Source of the DNA: PXAH01 sp964605645
Lineage (GTDB): Bacteria > Omnitrophota > Gorgyraeia > Duberdicusellales > 4484-171
DNA length: 7,947 bases
Direction of reading: 5' to 3'
NCBI GenBank assembly: GCA_964605645.1
Contig: CAZSDJ010000058.1
Location: forward strand, 1 to 7,947
Shown in pieces: positions 4,739-7,947 of the stretch. The position numbers were made by a program, and so were the translations under genes. The notes under the pieces are model-generated. The model ran no database searches, was not told the DNA's origin, and saw only the letters and a list, made by a program, of their open reading frames with translations. Positions within the stretch are counted from its first letter, which is position 1. Each line of letters opens with the position of its first letter.

Positions 4739-5618
4739 GAATTAAAAAATCAAGAAGCTCTTTCCAATGATCAAAATGCTTACTTTGTAAAAATTGCGGT
4801 AATTTTTCTGAGGCCTCTTCGGAGTTGGCCGGCTTTTCTCTCACTCTAAACATTCTTTTACTGCCGTCCTTTCTATAACTTACGGTGGTCTTATCTGCCA
4901 ATTCCTTTAGTACCTCATCTTTGTGTCGCAAATAAGAACCTACTTTTGCGAAATAATTTGCAAAAATCTTAATCTGATGTTCTTTGGCCCAAAATCCCTT
5001 TGCCTTTTTAAGTTCTGGGTCTCGAAAGTTGGGATGCCCAAAATCAATCGTGTGAATGGGTACTTCAAGATTTTCTAGTAATTTTGCTAAATCGGCGATG
5101 AGCAACCAATTTCTTTGATCTATCTCAAGATAAACGCGGTGCTGGTCTTCTTTGCCAAAAGCTGCATTTGATTTTCTTATATGTCCAGTTGCATCGAAGT
5201 ACCCTCTTAAAAATTCTTTTTGAATTTCTCGATCCGATCCAAAAATTGCTTCGGGTATTCTAAAAGAATGGAAGTCCGTAAACTCATCATTTAAGAGATA
5301 CTTTAGAATTTGCCAAAATAAATCCTCTTGATACCATCTAATTATTAATGAGACATCATTCTTGTTAACATTTTCTTTAGCAACATCTAGACCATATTTA
5401 CGAATTCGGTTTACTACTGCGTCCAAACTACTTGAAAGCTCTAGCGGTTTATCGTAGGTATTCTGGTACCCTTCAGCAACTAAAACTTTATAAGGAAAGG
5501 TAATAACAAGTCTGCGAACTTGACCCCCACAGACGAAAACACCTTTCCCGACAATTAAACCAATAATATACGCCAAATCTTCGTTAATAAAATCTGATAT
5601 TTTATTTGATTTATCCAT
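4713..5618 (-). CDS. Degenerate LAGLIDADG-family protein, probably DNA-binding
   Basis: Two dodecapeptide motifs identify the family: LAYIIGLIVGKG at 15-26 and FLRGYFDATGHI at 136-147, the second preceded by the typical FRIPEAIFG and helix. The spacing of about 120 residues fits a single-chain two-repeat LAGLIDADG protein. In active members the next-to-last motif residue is an acidic metal ligand (Asp20 in I-CreI). Here it is Lys25 in repeat one and Thr144 in repeat two, so DNA cleavage is unlikely while the DNA-binding saddle may persist. The protein is free-standing, with no intein splicing blocks seen. It starts one base after the methyltransferase stop and overlaps the nuclease gene, suggesting a sequence-recognition subunit of a restriction-modification system. 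A decaying homing endonuclease inserted in an operon is the alternative. Confidence 0.75.
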   Translation of the reverse strand: MDKSNKISDFINEDLAYIIGLIVGKGVFVCGGQVRRLVITFPYKVLVAEGYQNTYDKPLELSSSLDAVVNRIRKYGLDVAKENVNKNDVSLIIRWYQEDLFWQILKYLLNDEFTDFHSFRIPEAIFGSDREIQKEFLRGYFDATGHIRKSNAAFGKEDQHRVYLEIDQRNWLLIADLAKLLENLEVPIHTIDFGHPNFRDPELKKAKGFWAKEHQIKIFANYFAKVGSYLRHKDEVLKELADKTTVSYRKDGSKRMFRVREKPANSEEASEKLPQFLQSKHFDHWKELLDFLIHVAESHAQ

Positions 5619-5619
5619 T

Positions 5620-7467
5620 TTACTTTTCGAAAATTAATATATACTCGTGAACTTTATTTACAATAAAACTATAAGGATAACCCAACGGTTTCAGATTGTT
5701 ATATTCCCGTTGTCGATCCCAGATTATGATGTCCCGCAACTTAAAGCCTAGTTCAGACAGCTTATTAGTAATATCTATGTGAAATGGATAAAAATGAGAT
5801 TTCTTTCTAATATCCATGACAATCACAGCACAAAACCCTTCATCTTGTAACAGGTCATACACTTTAGCAAAAACTATCTTGAGGGAGTCTAGAAATTGAT
5901 TGTAGCCATGCAGATTACCTAGGTCTTTTCTTCTGTTACTGTATTTAATGCTCTTTTTTTGGTCTGCCGTTCTTTTCTCATTTAAGATGTCCCAATATGG
6001 AGGGGACGTCACGCATAATTTTACCGAGTTCGGCTTTAGATATTTGTCCAGGCCTAACGCATCTCCCGCAATAAGTTTATAATTTTTTTTGTTATCAAGT
6101 GTTTTATATTTGGTTGCTAATCTCTTTTTAGAAAGCTGTATATACTTTCTACTCAAATCGATGCCAATGGCTTTTCTTTGCTTTTTCAATGCTGCGATGA
6201 CAACACTACCACTGCCCACCATTGGATCAAGCACCACTGCTCCTTTTTTATCTGTGTAAATATCAATTATACGTTCAGCTAAAGAAATCGGGAATATTGC
6301 CGGATGATTGAGAGATAGTTCTTCAGAATTTTTAGAAATATCCCTCCAAATACTAAAAGAGTGTCGTAGCCACCTTGCTCCATCTAGCTGATTAAATCGA
6401 TCTTTCATACCGTCCATGGAGACAACGTATAATCGTTCATCAACCGAACTTGGATCACTATCATCCTGGTTGACGCTTCTATACCTTTTATGACCCTGTT
6501 CATAACACATCAATTTTCCCCTCTTCGAGAGTGTTTTCTTAATGAATTTTTCAGGAATAATGCCCTCGTTGTTATAACTTAAAACTATGTGACGCGCTCT
6601 TGCTTTTTCAACAAGGTCGGCGAAAACATCGGGAGCGGTAGATTTTTGAGAATACAAAGATTTCTTAGATTTATCAAAATAAACCCCTGTTTTACCCTTC
6701 GGATTGATTTCCGGCCCATTATTAAACCACCCTTCCGCAATTAACTCGAGTAAGAAATAATTAGACGCAAATTGACGAGCATTGTAAGGTGGATCCAAAT
6801 ACAAGACATCGGTTGAAATCTTTTTTATTATTTCGTTCGCATCCATCTTAAATGCCTTGTTAGATTTCTTGCTTGGTATTATTTCTGGTGACGTTAATGC
6901 TAATGGTTTTAGCGCTCTTTTGTCCCATGTCTTGAGACATGCGGCGTAAGTGCCAGCAACATTTGCCACAAGATTGACAGCTTCAATAAGTGCAGTGATT
7001 AAGTAGTAGTACTCCAATTCACTTATTAGCCCTGCCCTCTTCCAATCTTCTATTATAGTTCTTATGGCGTCTACTCTTTGACCATTTCGGTCAGAAAAGT
7101 AAGTCCGTGACTTCTTAGTGCCACCTGGACAGTAATTTTTATATATAAATCCCTCTATCGGTGTAACTGAATTCAAGTAATTGATTACCTTTTCATGGGT
7201 TTGAGCTCCTGGCTGGGTGCTGACAATCTTTTTTAACTTTCTAAATTTTGGCGGTTCATTCAATTCGATATAAGACTTAGATAATGCATAACAAAATTCT
7301 AGATTATCATTGGCGATAACCGTATAACCCATTTTCTTAAAATGTTGAGCTACTGTCGTTGTCCCAGTAAATATATCAAAAAATCTTGCTCCGTCATAGA
7401 GTTCAAGTTCTTTTACGGATTTTTCTATAAAATTAAGTAACTTTGTTTTGCAACCGTAGTATCTCAT
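5620..7467 (-). CDS. Two-domain DNA methyltransferase (D12-type plus N6/N4-type fusion)
   Basis: Transfers methyl groups from S-adenosylmethionine to DNA bases. Domain one (about 1-350) is D12-like, adenine-N6 type: RYYGCKTKL at 2-10 (motif X), DIFTGTTTVA at 31-40 (motif I, with Thr in the usual glycine-rich loop), LDPPYN at 224-229 (motif IV) and LSYNN at 296-300. Domain two (about 365-615) is of the N6_N4_Mtase kind: HPAIFPISLAERI at 388-400 (motif X), LDPMVGSG at 413-420 (motif I) and TSPPYW at 487-492 (motif IV). Two methyltransferase activities in one chain are typical of systems with asymmetric sites, one domain per strand. The start is well supported: AAGGG lies five bases before the ATG, which overlaps the radC-like stop as ATGA. 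Downstream genes supply the presumed recognition and cutting proteins. Confidence 0.9.
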   Translation of the reverse strand: MRYYGCKTKLLNFIEKSVKELELYDGARFFDIFTGTTTVAQHFKKMGYTVIANDNLEFCYALSKSYIELNEPPKFRKLKKIVSTQPGAQTHEKVINYLNSVTPIEGFIYKNYCPGGTKKSRTYFSDRNGQRVDAIRTIIEDWKRAGLISELEYYYLITALIEAVNLVANVAGTYAACLKTWDKRALKPLALTSPEIIPSKKSNKAFKMDANEIIKKISTDVLYLDPPYNARQFASNYFLLELIAEGWFNNGPEINPKGKTGVYFDKSKKSLYSQKSTAPDVFADLVEKARARHIVLSYNNEGIIPEKFIKKTLSKRGKLMCYEQGHKRYRSVNQDDSDPSSVDERLYVVSMDGMKDRFNQLDGARWLRHSFSIWRDISKNSEELSLNHPAIFPISLAERIIDIYTDKKGAVVLDPMVGSGSVVIAALKKQRKAIGIDLSRKYIQLSKKRLATKYKTLDNKKNYKLIAGDALGLDKYLKPNSVKLCVTSPPYWDILNEKRTADQKKSIKYSNRRKDLGNLHGYNQFLDSLKIVFAKVYDLLQDEGFCAVIVMDIRKKSHFYPFHIDITNKLSELGFKLRDIIIWDRQREYNNLKPLGYPYSFIVNKVHEYILIFEK

Positions 7468-7947
7468 ATCAACCCTTCAGCCTTTAGACTGAAGTAGTTA
7501 TTTTTAGTAAGAATAATATGGTCCGCTACAATAATGCCCAATATTTCACTCGCTTTCACTAGCTTTTTTGTAATAGCTAAATCATCTTCTGAGGGGGTGG
7601 GATCCCCAGAGGGGTGATTATGAACAAATACAACTGACGCGGCTTTGCTTTTAATGGCTTCCGCAAATACTTCGCGCGGATGAACAACACTTGCATCGAG
7701 ACTACCAACTGAAACTTCCGCGATTGAATGGCCTCTACTATTAAGGGCAATGATATAAAAATGTTCTCTGTGGTAATCTTTTAGTTTACCCCTCACCAAC
7801 CGATAAACTTTCTCCGGATCGGTCAGTTCTTTGCTTTTATACGGTGGGGTCTGAGTAGAAACCCGTCGGCTAATTTCAAAAGCGGCCTTTATTTGAGCGA
7901 CTTTTGCCAAGCCAATACCTTTAATTGAAGATAATTCCTCGATACTT
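7464..7947 (-). CDS. radC: RadC-like JAMM/JAB domain protein, 5' end outside the window
   Basis: The reading frame is open to the right edge. The codons before an internal TTG at 7910 translate as SIEELSSIKGIG, continuous with LAKVAQIKAAFEISRR. This is the helix-hairpin-helix part found upstream of the JAMM domain in RadC, so the TTG is an internal Leu and the true start lies outside the window. The C-terminal domain carries the metal motif HNHPSGDPTPSEDD, with the partner Glu expected in HSIAEVSVG. RadC proteins were named for DNA repair, but that role is disputed. They are frequent in mobile islands, and the JAMM domain is a metallohydrolase fold. The stop overlaps the methyltransferase start (ATGA), so expression of the two is probably coupled. 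About 160 residues are visible, against roughly 220 for a usual full-length protein. Confidence 0.88.
   Translation of the reverse strand, partial: SIEELSSIKGIGLAKVAQIKAAFEISRRVSTQTPPYKSKELTDPEKVYRLVRGKLKDYHREHFYIIALNSRGHSIAEVSVGSLDASVVHPREVFAEAIKSKAASVVFVHNHPSGDPTPSEDDLAITKKLVKASEILGIIVADHIILTKNNYFSLKAEGLI

Noticed and set aside
4713..5618. LAGLIDADG protein as an intein or intron-borne endonuclease
   Set aside because: The protein is free-standing with its own start and stop, no splicing blocks are seen at its ends, and the neighbouring genes are intact rather than interrupted.
7908..7910. TTG as start codon of the RadC-like gene
   Set aside because: The same frame continues upstream to the window edge with a helix-hairpin-helix sequence expected in RadC, so this TTG codes for an internal Leu.
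1..7947. CRISPR arrays, tRNA or rRNA genes, insertion sequences
   Set aside because: No regularly spaced repeats, cloverleaf-like stretches, transposase-like proteins or terminal inverted repeats were found by eye on either strand.

Overview
This is an AT-rich bacterial window in which every supportable gene lies on the minus strand, so transcription runs from right to left. TGA is used as a stop, for example in the radC-like gene, which fits the standard genetic code. Most genes are short, hypothetical and tightly spaced, and Shine-Dalgarno sequences are mostly weak. Together with a RadC-like protein, a possible DUF5680-type start and a DUF4352 protein, this suggests an uncultured small-genome bacterium, perhaps a Patescibacteria/CPR lineage. 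That assignment is an impression, not a demonstration.

Right part (4241-7947): a compact four-gene block. It starts with a RadC-like JAMM-domain protein that runs off the right edge. Next, by an ATGA stop/start overlap, comes a 615-residue DNA methyltransferase made of two unlike methyltransferase domains. One base further on is a 301-residue LAGLIDADG-fold protein in which the catalytic acidic position of both dodecapeptide motifs is replaced, by Lys and by Thr. Its gene overlaps by 26 bases a small 165-residue PD-(D/E)XK nuclease. The methyltransferase, the degenerate LAGLIDADG protein and the nuclease look like a restriction-modification system. In the proposed model the former homing endonuclease supplies DNA recognition and the small nuclease supplies cutting. 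This is the most interesting item in the window.

Middle part (2204-4240): a 194-base intergenic stretch with possible gene remnants precedes a mostly helical protein with an RNxxxH motif typical of HEPN ribonucleases. It is followed by an unrecognised 174-residue protein, a previously unlisted 28-residue basic peptide gene and a tail-anchored membrane protein. The spacing of the last three (2 bases at each junction) indicates one operon.

Left part (1-2179): an N-terminally anchored helical protein, a membrane-anchored DUF4352 protein, a 44-residue small membrane protein too short for usual ORF calling, and two small hypothetical proteins. At the left edge is the first 17 codons of another gene. 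Between the 44-residue gene and the next ORF lies the strongest Shine-Dalgarno sequence noticed in the window. It sits in front of a 12-codon reading frame and a small hairpin, and looks like a leader peptide or a decayed gene start.
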